Assembly: GCA_902623075.1 (NCBI GenBank)
Contig: CACNSD010000009.1
Span: 1-54,591, forward strand
Direction of reading: 5' to 3'
DNA from: an uncultured Pelagibacteraceae bacterium
Lineage (GTDB): Bacteria > Pseudomonadota > Alphaproteobacteria > Pelagibacterales > Pelagibacteraceae
Length of the DNA stretch: 54,591 nt
A program made the position numbers and the translations under genes. How positions within the stretch are numbered: the stretch's first letter is position 1; each line of letters opens with the position of its first letter. The notes under the pieces were generated by a model, which ran no database searches, was not told the origin of the DNA, and was given only the letters and a program-made list of their open reading frames with translations. Below, in pieces: positions 1 through 7,968 of the stretch.

Positions 1-1275
1 AGCAACAAGACCAATTATAATTGAAACATAGGCAGTTTTTTCATTTACTTTATTATAGAAGCTATAAAAAACAGTAAATACAAATGCACAACAAAATAAA
101 TCTGCTAATAAAAATAAATATAAAATATCAAATCCTTTTGAAGCAATTCCAAAAGCAATTACTGATAAAATTAAAATAAAATACTTAGATAATTTTAAAT
201 AATCAGTTTTTTTATCTAAGTTAAAAGTTGCTTTGCCATCAACTACAAACAGACTGGAAATAGCATTTACTAGAGTATCAACAGTTGAAATAGTCAATGC
301 AAGACCAAGAATAATGATCAATAAGGATATACTTTTTGTTTGATCTTTTAGTAATAAATTAAAAAATCCTAAATCAGGTCTCACAGATGGATCCATTGAA
401 AATGAAACCATTCCAATAAAACCCATTAGGAATACTATTGGAATAATAACAAAAAAAGCAATTATCAAACCTCTTTTTAATGTTTGATAATTTTTTGCTG
501 CATATACTCTTTGCCAATTTCCTTGATGAAATAAATTTGTTGCAGCAACTGCTATAAAAAAAGTTAGTCCAGCCGTGTAGCCTGGAATATAATTTGAACT
601 TAATAATTGTGGATTTTTCTTATTAATTAGAGAAAAAGAAAAATTATTTCCTGAGTGTGAGCTTATAATTGAAATCAAAATAAATAACAAAATACCAATT
701 ACAATCATTTGAATATTATCAGTAAATATAGATGCTCTTAATCCCCCGAAAAGGGTATAGCTTAATGTAGCTACCAAAACTATTAGTGCTGTAATCCACA
801 ATTCTGTTCCAGATATATAATTAATTAATACAGCAACCGCTGTTACTTCTGCACAAAGAAAAATAAACATATAAAAGATTGTCATTATCAAAATTAACTT
901 AAATAAACTTTTGCCAAATTTCTTTCTCATAAATTCAACCAAAGATGATCCTTTTGGAAACTCATTTCTAATTTTTTTTCCAAGATAAATTAAGAAAATC
1001 ATTGGGAAAGCTGTGCCTAATGCATAACCAATTACTGCACCCAATCCACCCCACGTTGCAGCTGCAACAGGACCAAACAAAATCCAAGCTCCTAAAGCTG
1101 ATGCCACAAGACTTGTTGTAATCGAAAATAAACCAACGTTTCTATTAGCAGTTAAATAGCTATTAATTCCTCTAAATTTTATAGAATGAAAAATTCCTAA
1201 AAAAACAAATATTAAACTTATTCCAATTACTAATATTAATGATGTTGATTGAGTTAAAAAGTATATTTTATCCAT
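1..1275 (-). CDS. thiV: Sodium:solute symporter, ThiV-type pyrimidine (HMP) transporter, 3' end cut off
   Basis: The first 425 codons of a sodium:solute symporter (SSS family) read leftwards from an ATG at 1275 and run off the window edge; typical members are about 450-550 residues. Reading gives a chain of hydrophobic segments with the family's G-rich and S/T-rich turns, for example a stretch with TLFGGLRAS and one with FHQGNWQRVYAAKN, both typical of SSS proteins. It is an inner-membrane Na+ symporter. The substrate call rests on the TPP riboswitch directly upstream. SSS genes under a thi-box in SAR11 are named thiV and proposed to import the thiamine precursor 4-amino-5-hydroxymethyl-2-methylpyrimidine. 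The ribosome binding site (AGAAAGGGA) lies inside the 3' end of the riboswitch, suggesting translational control. Family certain; substrate inferred. Confidence 0.85.
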   Translation of the reverse strand, partial: MDKIYFLTQSTSLILVIGISLIFVFLGIFHSIKFRGINSYLTANRNVGLFSITTSLVASALGAWILFGPVAAATWGGLGAVIGYALGTAFPMIFLIYLGKKIRNEFPKGSSLVEFMRKKFGKSLFKLILIMTIFYMFIFLCAEVTAVAVLINYISGTELWITALIVLVATLSYTLFGGLRASIFTDNIQMIVIGILLFILISIISSHSGNNFSFSLINKKNPQLLSSNYIPGYTAGLTFFIAVAATNLFHQGNWQRVYAAKNYQTLKRGLIIAFFVIIPIVFLMGFIGMVSFSMDPSVRPDLGFFNLLLKDQTKSISLLIIILGLALTISTVDTLVNAISSLFVVDGKATFNLDKKTDYLKLSKYFILILSVIAFGIASKGFDILYLFLLADLFCCAFVFTVFYSFYNKVNEKTAYVSIIIGLVA

Positions 1276-1280
1276 TTCAT

Positions 1281-1346
1281 CCCTTTCTGAATTACCGGAC
1301 AGGTTCTTAGGGTATAATCTCAGTCTATAAAGACACCCCTGTAGAG
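1281..1346 (-). promoter_or_regulatory. TPP (thi-box) riboswitch
   Basis: On the minus strand all hallmark blocks of the thiamine pyrophosphate aptamer occur in order: GGGGUGUC near 1333-1339, CUGAGA (complement of 1318-1323), ACCCU (1309-1313), GAACCUG (1300-1306) and CCGGUAAU (1291-1298), ending in AAAGGGA just ahead of the ATG at 1275. The start-proximal purine run doubles as Shine-Dalgarno sequence, so ligand-dependent closing of the aptamer would hide it. The helix lengths look compact but normal. This is a direct sequence match to the consensus, not a search result. Confidence 0.93.
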
Positions 1347-1353
1347 TTTTTAT

Positions 1354-1359
1354 ATTATA
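1354..1359 (-). promoter_or_regulatory. Candidate -10 box of the thiV promoter
   Basis: TATAAT on the minus strand, seven bases upstream of the first aptamer base, places transcription start at about the 5' end of the riboswitch. No good -35 hexamer is visible at the expected distance, so the assignment rests on the perfect -10 and its position. Confidence 0.5.
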
Positions 1360-1400
1360 TTAATAAAGATAGCTAGTTATTAAAATTTAATTTCTTCTAA

Positions 1401-1694
1401 TTATTTTTGACTTTTATGATTCATAATTTCAATCATGCATTGGGTTGCATATTGCCTCCATTCAGAAGAGGTTTTATTTTTTAAGCTATTTAAATGGTCA
1501 CGATTGCTTTGAATATCATCTTTATGCTTTAATTTATCAGCACCATTTAAATTTTTCTCCATTTCATACAAATTCGTTTCCATTGCCTTTATCCACTCGT
1601 TTCCAAGCTGAACACATTTTTCATCATTCTTTTCATCGCAGATTTGTTTAAAAAAATTAAAGATAACATCATCAGTATTAACTGAAGTATTCAT
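1401..1694 (-). CDS. Small soluble protein of unknown function
   Basis: A 97-residue charged protein with ATG start, no signal peptide and no membrane segment. Three cysteines (in QICDEKND, EKCVQLG and TQCMIEI) are spread over the chain. The sequence is rich in K, E, N and probably helical throughout (several amphipathic stretches such as EWIKAMETNLYEMEKNL). I do not recognise a family. It begins three bases after the stop of the pentapeptide-repeat gene and so is very likely co-transcribed with it. Codon use resembles its neighbours. The downstream thiV riboswitch starts about 55 bases beyond its stop. Confidence 0.6.
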   Translation of the reverse strand: MNTSVNTDDVIFNFFKQICDEKNDEKCVQLGNEWIKAMETNLYEMEKNLNGADKLKHKDDIQSNRDHLNSLKNKTSSEWRQYATQCMIEIMNHKSQK

Positions 1695-1697
1695 TAA

Positions 1698-2207
1698 TTA
1701 TTGTTTACAGACACCTATAGACTCTGGGCCACAAGTTTGACCATTAGTCCAGGTTGCTCCAGTTAAATTAGCTCCATCAAAATTAGCATTGGTAATATTA
1801 GATGATGTAAAGTTAGCTTCCATTAAATTAGAGTTTTGAAAATTAGCCTCTATTAATGTTGCGCCCATAAAATCAACTCTAGTTAAGTTAGCTCCACTAA
1901 AATTAGTTTTTTCAAAATTTGCACCGATGGAAATAGACTCATAAAGATTAGCTCTGACAAATGTAGACTCTGGAAAAGTTCCAAATGATAGGTTGGAAGT
2001 CATCATAATACTTTTATCAAAATTTACTTGAATAAAGCTCGCAAATGAAAGATTTGAATTTGGAAGATAACTACCTTGTAAATCTTGAGAATCTGAAAAT
2101 CTACAATTAGAGTAATCAACACCTTCGGTTAAAGGATCATCACACGCAGCATTTGAATTTGAAATAAATAATAAGCTAAATAAGATTAGTAAGAAAATTT
2201 TTCTCAT
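1698..2207 (-). CDS. Secreted pentapeptide-repeat protein
   Basis: From the ATG at 2207 the product has a signal peptide (MRKIFLLILFSLLFISNSNA, cleavage before ACDD) and then about 20 tandem A(N/D)LxX-type repeats (for example ANFEKTNFSGANLTRVDF), which fold into a right-handed quadrilateral beta-helix. It ends in a short cap with WTNGQTC and SIGVC, giving a likely disulphide. A TTG five codons upstream (2222) is a possible but poorer start because it would lengthen the signal sequence. Function of such exported pentapeptide proteins is not known; the location is periplasm or outer surface. It leads a two-gene unit with the 97-residue protein downstream. Confidence 0.85.
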   Translation of the reverse strand: MRKIFLLILFSLLFISNSNAACDDPLTEGVDYSNCRFSDSQDLQGSYLPNSNLSFASFIQVNFDKSIMMTSNLSFGTFPESTFVRANLYESISIGANFEKTNFSGANLTRVDFMGATLIEANFQNSNLMEANFTSSNITNANFDGANLTGATWTNGQTCGPESIGVCKQ

Positions 2208-2257
2208 ATAGAAAGTTAACAAATAAAATATGTCAAAACAATGAATGATTAAAATAT

Positions 2258-3295
2258 TTAGACTCTTACTTTTTTACCTGTTTTTGCACTTTTGGTAATT
2301 GCAGCAAAAATTTTGAGAGAAATTAAACCATCATTACCATTAACTTTTGGCTTAACTTTTTTAACTACTACATCGGCAAAATGATCAATTTGATTTACTA
2401 ATGTATTATCATCTTTTTTATTTTTATTTTTATGAACAAATATCTTATTCCACCAACTTCTCTCTTTTTTATAAAACCAAAATTTAAGGTTAGGAAATTG
2501 CAACGAACCTTTGGTGCCTCCAATCATGTATGCTGATTGATCGGTAATAGGATATACGGGATTTTCTCCTGCTGTTAATTCATAACTCCAAGGTGCAACT
2601 ATCGTATCTGATAAATTTAGTGAACATAGTGCACCTGAATTAAAAATTAAACTGATTGTTGCAGTATCCTCAACTTTAAATTTTCTAGTCTTATTGGATG
2701 TAAATGCTTGAACATATTTTATTGAGCCCAACAAATAACAAATCATGTCAATGTCATGAACCAAATTGATGCCTAAAGGCCCACCCCCTTTACTTACTCT
2801 CCAATTTTCTTTGTAATAATTTTTGTGTTTATATAGCCAGCACAATACGTTTGCAGAAACGACCTTACCTAATTTACCTTTGTTAATAATGTTTTTTACT
2901 ATAGAGACTATTGAATTGTGTCTACGATGATATCCAATCAGCAGTGGTGTTTTATTTTTATTTGCGCTAACTATAATTTTTTTGGCAGATTGAATATTAT
3001 CTGAAATAGGTTTTTCTAATAAAACAGGTATTTTATTTTTCAAAAAACTTACAGTATGTTTTTCATGTAGCTGATTAGGTGTAGCAACTATAACAGCATC
3101 TAATTTGTTTGAATTCAAAAGTTCTGAAACATTTGAAAACAAAGGAATTTTATATTTTTTTGACAATTTTTTAGCATTGTTACTAATATCAACTATCGAA
3201 TGTAAATTTGCTTTCTTTGATTTTTTGATAGCTTTAATATGTTGTAAACCCATTAACCCTGTTCCCACTATCGATATATTAATTTTTTTTCTCAT
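2258..3295 (-). CDS. Gfo/Idh/MocA-family NAD(P)-dependent oxidoreductase
   Basis: 345 residues, full length for the family. The N-terminus holds a Rossmann fold with GTGLMG at about residues 11-16, then VATPNQLH and the family signature EKPISD near residue 95, and a C-terminal alpha/beta substrate domain with the catalytic region GGPLGINLVHDIDM (His and Asp). These enzymes oxidise a hydroxyl of a sugar, inositol or sugar derivative. It is the last gene of the sugar ABC operon, three bases downstream of galM, so it probably acts on the imported sugar. The exact substrate cannot be read from the sequence. Confidence 0.9.
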   Translation of the reverse strand: MRKKINISIVGTGLMGLQHIKAIKKSKKANLHSIVDISNNAKKLSKKYKIPLFSNVSELLNSNKLDAVIVATPNQLHEKHTVSFLKNKIPVLLEKPISDNIQSAKKIIVSANKNKTPLLIGYHRRHNSIVSIVKNIINKGKLGKVVSANVLCWLYKHKNYYKENWRVSKGGGPLGINLVHDIDMICYLLGSIKYVQAFTSNKTRKFKVEDTATISLIFNSGALCSLNLSDTIVAPWSYELTAGENPVYPITDQSAYMIGGTKGSLQFPNLKFWFYKKERSWWNKIFVHKNKNKKDDNTLVNQIDHFADVVVKKVKPKVNGNDGLISLKIFAAITKSAKTGKKVRV

Positions 3296-3298
3296 AAA

Positions 3299-4267
3299 TT
3301 AATGAATTTTGATTTTTGTAAAGCACGTATACCTTTTATTTGGTTTTATTAAAGTGGTTGGAAAATTTTTTTTATTAGGCGTATCAGGAAAATATTGAGT
3401 TTCTAAACAAATTCCTTGATAGGGTAATAATTTTTTTTTGAAATTAAGATTTTGTGCTGAATAAACTTGAATACCGGGTAATTTAGAAAAAAAATCAACT
3501 TGAATATTACTGTTTTTATTTTTTAATGTTGCAACTAAATTTCTTGCAGTTGACTTTATTACAAATGTATTATCAAAACCCTTAAATTTAATATTAAGCT
3601 TTTTATTTTTAAAAAAATCTAATTTTTTACCAATATTTTCAAAATTTAAAAAATCATATATAGATTTTTTTACATTTTTAAATTTACCCGTTGGAATAAA
3701 ATTTTTATTTATTTGAAGATATTTGTATGAGTTTAATTTTAACTCATGGTCAAAAATCATTTTTTTTTTATTTTTTTCTAAATTCCAATAACTGTGATTT
3801 GTAATGTTTACATGTGTACATTTATTTGATTTATACTCATACTTAATAATCAAAAAATTATTTCTTAATTGATATATACAATTAACAATTAAATTTCCTG
3901 GAAATCCTTGATCCCCATCATTTGAATTAAGTTGATATACTATTTTATTTTTTATGTGATTTAATTTTTTCCAAGGTCGAGAAGAGAAACCAACCTTGCC
4001 ACCATGCAGTATATTTTTTCCTTCATTGGAATTTAAAATAAATTTTTTATTTCCAATATTAAATTTTGAATTTGAAATCCTGCCCGCATATCTTCCACAA
4101 GTCGACCCAACATTTGGGTGTTTGTACCGATAGTTTTCTTTTGATCCTAAATTTAATATTAAATTTATTTTCTTCTTCTTGTGATAAACTTCAAAAAGAC
4201 TGGCGCCATAGTTAAGAGTTTGAACTCTTAAATATTTATTTTGAATTATTGAACTTTCAACTTTCAC
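3299..4267 (-). CDS. galM: Aldose 1-epimerase (mutarotase)
   Basis: 322 residues, GTG start six bases after the stop of the upstream SDR gene. Family motifs are present: LHGGKVGFSSRPWK, NHSYWNLE (the histidine is catalytic), LPGIQVYSAQN, and GICLETQYFPDTPN, whose glutamate is the catalytic base. It interconverts alpha and beta anomers of hexoses or pentoses in the cytoplasm. In this operon it would supply the right anomer to the neighbouring SDR or Gfo/Idh dehydrogenase, which is a common arrangement in non-phosphorylative sugar oxidation. The sequence is unusually rich in Lys and Asn even for this genome, suggesting relaxed constraint. Confidence 0.9.
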   Translation of the reverse strand: MKVESSIIQNKYLRVQTLNYGASLFEVYHKKKKINLILNLGSKENYRYKHPNVGSTCGRYAGRISNSKFNIGNKKFILNSNEGKNILHGGKVGFSSRPWKKLNHIKNKIVYQLNSNDGDQGFPGNLIVNCIYQLRNNFLIIKYEYKSNKCTHVNITNHSYWNLEKNKKKMIFDHELKLNSYKYLQINKNFIPTGKFKNVKKSIYDFLNFENIGKKLDFFKNKKLNIKFKGFDNTFVIKSTARNLVATLKNKNSNIQVDFFSKLPGIQVYSAQNLNFKKKLLPYQGICLETQYFPDTPNKKNFPTTLIKPNKRYTCFTKIKIH

Positions 4268-4272
4268 CTAGA

Positions 4273-5034
4273 TCAAGTTATACCACCATCAACAATAAAG
4301 CTTTGTTTTGTACATCCAGATGATTGATCTGATGCTAAAAACATCACTAACTGAGCTACATCGTTTGGTTTTAACTGTCTTTTTAAGGCTTGGCTATCCA
4401 AGATAAGCTTTTTGTATTTTGGTGTTAACCAATGTTTAATTTGTCTTTCAGTTGCAATAGAACCGGGTACAACTGAATTTGTCCTAATATTGTATTTTCC
4501 GTATTCCTGAGCAAATGATCTTGTTAAACCTACTACAGCGGATTTTGCTGTTTCATATACGACCTTATCCCCCTCGCCTAACATCCACGAGACTGAACTC
4601 AAATTTACAATAGATCCTGCTTTAATTTTTTTCATTCCTCTTATAACTGCCTTAGCAGCAAAGAAATAGTGCTTTAAATTTACATCCATTCTATTTTGCC
4701 AATATTTTTCATCAACTTGATCAGTTGTATGCCTGTCATCGTTGGCTGCATTATTGATTAAAGCATGTATTGGTCCTTTAGTAGAAATAATTTTTTTAAT
4801 AATTTTTTCTAATTTATTAATATCTAATAAATTACACTCAATAAATGACGGTAATCTAAATTTATTTTTTTTTATTTTGTTAAACAATTTTTTTGTTTCT
4901 TTTAAATTAATATCAACAAAATGAACTTCACTTCCTTGCTCACAAAAATGTTCAACGATTGATGCCCCAATTCCTGAACCTCCACCAGTTATAAATATTC
5001 TTTTGTTTTTTAAATCTGAATATTTTACTTTCAT
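4273..5034 (-). CDS. SDR-family dehydrogenase, probable sugar dehydrogenase
   Basis: A classical short-chain dehydrogenase of 253 residues with TGGGSGIG cofactor motif, NNAAND (the NNAG element), active-site serine in NLSSVSW, and YETAK carrying the catalytic Tyr and Lys. The C-terminus SFIVDGGIT is typical. I choose the ATG at 5034 over the one at 5064: it sits two bases after the ABC gene's stop, has an AGGAGAG ribosome site, and matches the start of the paralogue at 15113-15874. It lies in the malE-F-G-K operon with galM and a Gfo/Idh enzyme, so oxidation of the imported sugar (aldose to lactone) is the likely role. Confidence 0.9.
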   Translation of the reverse strand: MKVKYSDLKNKRIFITGGGSGIGASIVEHFCEQGSEVHFVDINLKETKKLFNKIKKNKFRLPSFIECNLLDINKLEKIIKKIISTKGPIHALINNAANDDRHTTDQVDEKYWQNRMDVNLKHYFFAAKAVIRGMKKIKAGSIVNLSSVSWMLGEGDKVVYETAKSAVVGLTRSFAQEYGKYNIRTNSVVPGSIATERQIKHWLTPKYKKLILDSQALKRQLKPNDVAQLVMFLASDQSSGCTKQSFIVDGGIT

Positions 5035-5035
5035 T

Positions 5036-6130
5036 TTATATTCTCTCCTCTGTTTGGGCGTCAAATAAAGATGCTTGTGTTAAATCAAAGTATAATTTTG
5101 TCTCTTTACCAAGATCTATTTTAATTGTAGATGGAAATTTAGCTAACACTTCTTGATTAGCATAATCAAAAGTAATTATCTGCTCATGACCTATGTACTC
5201 ACTAAGATCTGCTCTTAAATTAATTTCAAAATCACCTTCATTAAATTTTTTAAAGAAAATATGCTCAGGTCTAATACCAAAGAAAACCTCTTTATCATTT
5301 AAATTTGATTTATCATTAAAATCATAATCTTTTATTGGAATTTCTAAATTTGAATCACTGACTGTAAAAAATAAGTCTCCTGAATTTTCCTTCAAGTTTC
5401 CCTTAATAAGATTCATTGATGGAGATCCAATAAAGTCTGCAACAAAAGTATTGCTTGGCTTATTATAAATTTTTTCAGGAGTATCATTTTGTTGAATTAC
5501 GCCATGATTCATTATTGCAATATTAGTACCCAAACTCATTGCCTCTGTTTGGTCATGGGTCACATAAACAACAGTTGTTTTTAACTGTTGATGAAGTTTT
5601 TTTATTTCTCTTCTCATTTCAACCCGTAGCTTTGCATCCAAGTTAGATAAAGGTTCATCAAACAAAAATATTCTTGGCTCCCTTACGAGAGCTCTACCAA
5701 TAGCAACACGCTGTCTTTGTCCTCCAGATAATTGAGAAGGTTTTCTCTCTAAAAGTTGATCTACTTGTAGAAATTTTGAAACTTTTTCTAATTGTTCCTC
5801 TATTTTTTCTTTAGATGTTTTTGCCTGTTTGAGACCAAAAATCATATTTTCCCTAACATTCATAGATGGATATAAAGCGTAAGACTGAAAAACCATTGCA
5901 ATATTCCGGTCTTTTGGCTCTACTTTGCTTACATTATAATCGTCAATGAAAACATTTCCTTCATTTATTGTTTCTAGACCTGCAATTATATTTAACAATG
6001 TTGATTTTCCACATCCAGATGGTCCTAAAAGAACTAGAAAATTTCCCTCATCAATTTCTAAATTAATTTTTCTTAAAACCTCAGTTGTTCCAAAATTTTT
6101 TGATAATTCCTCAATTTTTAAAGTTTTCAT
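5036..6130 (-). CDS. Sugar ABC transporter ATP-binding protein (UgpC/MsmK/MalK type)
   Basis: 364 residues, normal for the MalK-type subfamily. Walker A GPSGCGKST (about residue 35), Q-loop MVFQSYALYPS, signature LSGGQRQRVAIGRA, Walker B IFLFDEPLSNLDA and H-loop VYVTHDQTEAM are all intact. A C-terminal TOBE/OB region follows, including FFGIRPEHI, the hallmark of the regulatory domain. It powers the importer formed with the permeases at 6133-7900 and the binding protein at 7969-9225. It is separated by two bases from the upstream permease gene. Confidence 0.96.
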   Translation of the reverse strand: MKTLKIEELSKNFGTTEVLRKINLEIDEGNFLVLLGPSGCGKSTLLNIIAGLETINEGNVFIDDYNVSKVEPKDRNIAMVFQSYALYPSMNVRENMIFGLKQAKTSKEKIEEQLEKVSKFLQVDQLLERKPSQLSGGQRQRVAIGRALVREPRIFLFDEPLSNLDAKLRVEMRREIKKLHQQLKTTVVYVTHDQTEAMSLGTNIAIMNHGVIQQNDTPEKIYNKPSNTFVADFIGSPSMNLIKGNLKENSGDLFFTVSDSNLEIPIKDYDFNDKSNLNDKEVFFGIRPEHIFFKKFNEGDFEINLRADLSEYIGHEQIITFDYANQEVLAKFPSTIKIDLGKETKLYFDLTQASLFDAQTEERI

Positions 6131-6132
6131 GG

Positions 6133-7035
6133 TTATCCTTTCACTGCTCCTGAAGTTAGTCCTCTAATAAAATATTTGCCTGCTAATACATAAACAATAA
6201 GTGTTGGGATTCCAGCTATTATAGCTGATGCCATATCCACATTGTACTCTTTAACACTCGTACTTGATAAAACCATATTGTTTAATGCAACTTGAATTGG
6301 TGCTGCCTCTCCAAATGAAAAAGTGGAACCAAATAAAAAATCATTCCAAATTTGGGTAAATTGCCATATTACTGTTACTACAATAATTGGAGCTGATATT
6401 GGAAGTAGAATTTTAAAAAATATTTTAAAAAAACCTGCTCCATCGATCCTAGCTGCTTTTACTAACTCTGTAGGTATTGAAACATAAAAATTTCTAAAGA
6501 AAAGTGTTGTAAAAGGAATACCATAAACCGTATGAACTAATACAAGACCAATTACAGAATTTGAAATTCCTAATACCCCAAGAGTTCTAGCCATAGGTAA
6601 AAGAATTGCTTGGTAAGGAATAAAACAACCAAACAATAAGAAAAGAAATACCCACTTATCTCCTTTAAATCTCCATTTTGTTAAAACATATCCAGCCATA
6701 GCTCCGATAAAAGTTGAAAAAAATACAGCTGGCACAACCATTTTAATTGAGTTCCAAAAGTATGGTTTAAGATAAGTATCTCCAGCTCCATATCCTCTTC
6801 CTCCCCAAGCAACTGCCCATGAGTCAAAATTTAATGTACTTGGCCAAGTTAAGAGTGTCCCTTGACGTATCTCTTCCATTGTCTTTAATGATGTTACAAT
6901 CATTACATATAATGGAAAAATAAAATAAGAAGCAAAAAGAATTAAAATCAAATATAAAAACCACCTCAAAAAAATATTTGTATATTTAGATTTTTGTTCA
7001 AGTTGTTTATAAGTTGATTGTAAACTATCTTGCAT
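6133..7035 (-). CDS. Sugar ABC transporter permease, MalG type
   Basis: 300 residues with six predicted membrane helices and the cytoplasmic EAA loop EAA-like motif KAARIDGAGFFKIFFKILLP, which docks to the ATPase. The C-terminus RGLTSGAVKG is typical of MalG-type permeases. The gene overlaps its upstream partner permease by 11 bases, indicating translational coupling and a heterodimeric channel. Confidence 0.95.
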   Translation of the reverse strand: MQDSLQSTYKQLEQKSKYTNIFLRWFLYLILILFASYFIFPLYVMIVTSLKTMEEIRQGTLLTWPSTLNFDSWAVAWGGRGYGAGDTYLKPYFWNSIKMVVPAVFFSTFIGAMAGYVLTKWRFKGDKWVFLFLLFGCFIPYQAILLPMARTLGVLGISNSVIGLVLVHTVYGIPFTTLFFRNFYVSIPTELVKAARIDGAGFFKIFFKILLPISAPIIVVTVIWQFTQIWNDFLFGSTFSFGEAAPIQVALNNMVLSSTSVKEYNVDMASAIIAGIPTLIVYVLAGKYFIRGLTSGAVKG

Positions 7036-7900
7036 TTTCTCTCCTTAATTCAGAATATAAATATGGTATAATAACTGCTGCTACAGCCATAAACATCATC
7101 ATTGCGCTCGCAGCTGATAAACCAACTTGACTTTTATGAAATGCTGTTTGTGTCATATACAATGCTGGCATAGTTGTTGATATACCTGGACCACCTTGAG
7201 TCAGGGCTACAATCAAATCATAACTTTTTATAGATATATGAACTAAAATTACAAAACTCGTAAAAAATACTGGTCTCATCATTGGAAGTAAAATTTTCCA
7301 ATAAACTGTAAAAAGACTTGCCCCATCTATTTTTGCTGCTTTAACAATTTCATCCTCAACTGATCTTAATCCAGCCAAAAAAAGTGCCATCACAAATCCA
7401 GCTGATTGCCAAACACCTGCAATAACTATGGTATAAATAGCCATTTCCCTATTAACCAACCAATCAAATGTGAAATTTTCAAAACCCCAATCAACAACTA
7501 ATTTTTGAATTCCTAATGTTGGATTTAAAATCCATTTCCAAGCAGTTCCTGTAACGATAAATGATAGCGCCATTGGGTATAAATAAATCGTTCTCAATAA
7601 TCCCTCAGCTCTAATTTTTTGATCTAGAAATATTGCAAGAAGGATACCAATAACTATACAAAATATTAAAAACAGTGCGGTAAATATAAGTAGATTATCT
7701 ACAGAAATAAGCCATTTTCTTGATGCCCACAGTTTTGAGTATTGACCAAACCCCCATAATTCATATTTAGGAAGTATTTTAGAATTAGTAAATGAAATAT
7801 ATAAAGTCCAAAGTACAAATCCATAAACAAACCAGCCTATTAAGCCTACCGCAGGTGCCATCACAATTTTTGGCAAATTTTTCTCTAACCACTTGAACAT
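7025..7900 (-). CDS. Sugar ABC transporter permease, MalF type
   Basis: 291 residues, six membrane helices, with the EAA loop KAAKIDGASLFTVYWKILLP. It lacks the extra periplasmic domain and two helices of enterobacterial MalF, as is usual for CUT1 permeases of this size. The start ATG at 7900 follows a terminator-like hairpin by about 25 bases, so its expression depends on read-through from the binding-protein gene or on a promoter in the 68-base gap. Confidence 0.95.
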   Translation of the reverse strand: MFKWLEKNLPKIVMAPAVGLIGWFVYGFVLWTLYISFTNSKILPKYELWGFGQYSKLWASRKWLISVDNLLIFTALFLIFCIVIGILLAIFLDQKIRAEGLLRTIYLYPMALSFIVTGTAWKWILNPTLGIQKLVVDWGFENFTFDWLVNREMAIYTIVIAGVWQSAGFVMALFLAGLRSVEDEIVKAAKIDGASLFTVYWKILLPMMRPVFFTSFVILVHISIKSYDLIVALTQGGPGISTTMPALYMTQTAFHKSQVGLSAASAMMMFMAVAAVIIPYLYSELRRENAR

Positions 7901-7923
7901 TATAATTATTTTCTATCTTGATT

Positions 7924-7956
7924 AAAAAAAAGGCCACTTAATAAAAGTGGCCTTTT
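7924..7956 (-). terminator. Terminator-like hairpin between binding protein and permease genes
   Basis: A 12-base arm (7928-7939, AAAAGGCCACTT) pairs perfectly with 7945-7956 around a five-base loop, and on the minus strand is followed by a run of seven or more Us. It lies 12 bases after the stop of the binding-protein gene and before the permease gene of the same operon, so it probably acts as a partial terminator or mRNA 3' stabiliser raising binding-protein output. Confidence 0.88.
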
Positions 7957-7968
7957 AATTTTTATGAA

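Noticed and set aside
1445..1651. A 68-residue plus-strand frame
   Set aside because: Antisense of the 97-residue gene, which better fits the direction and spacing of its neighbour.
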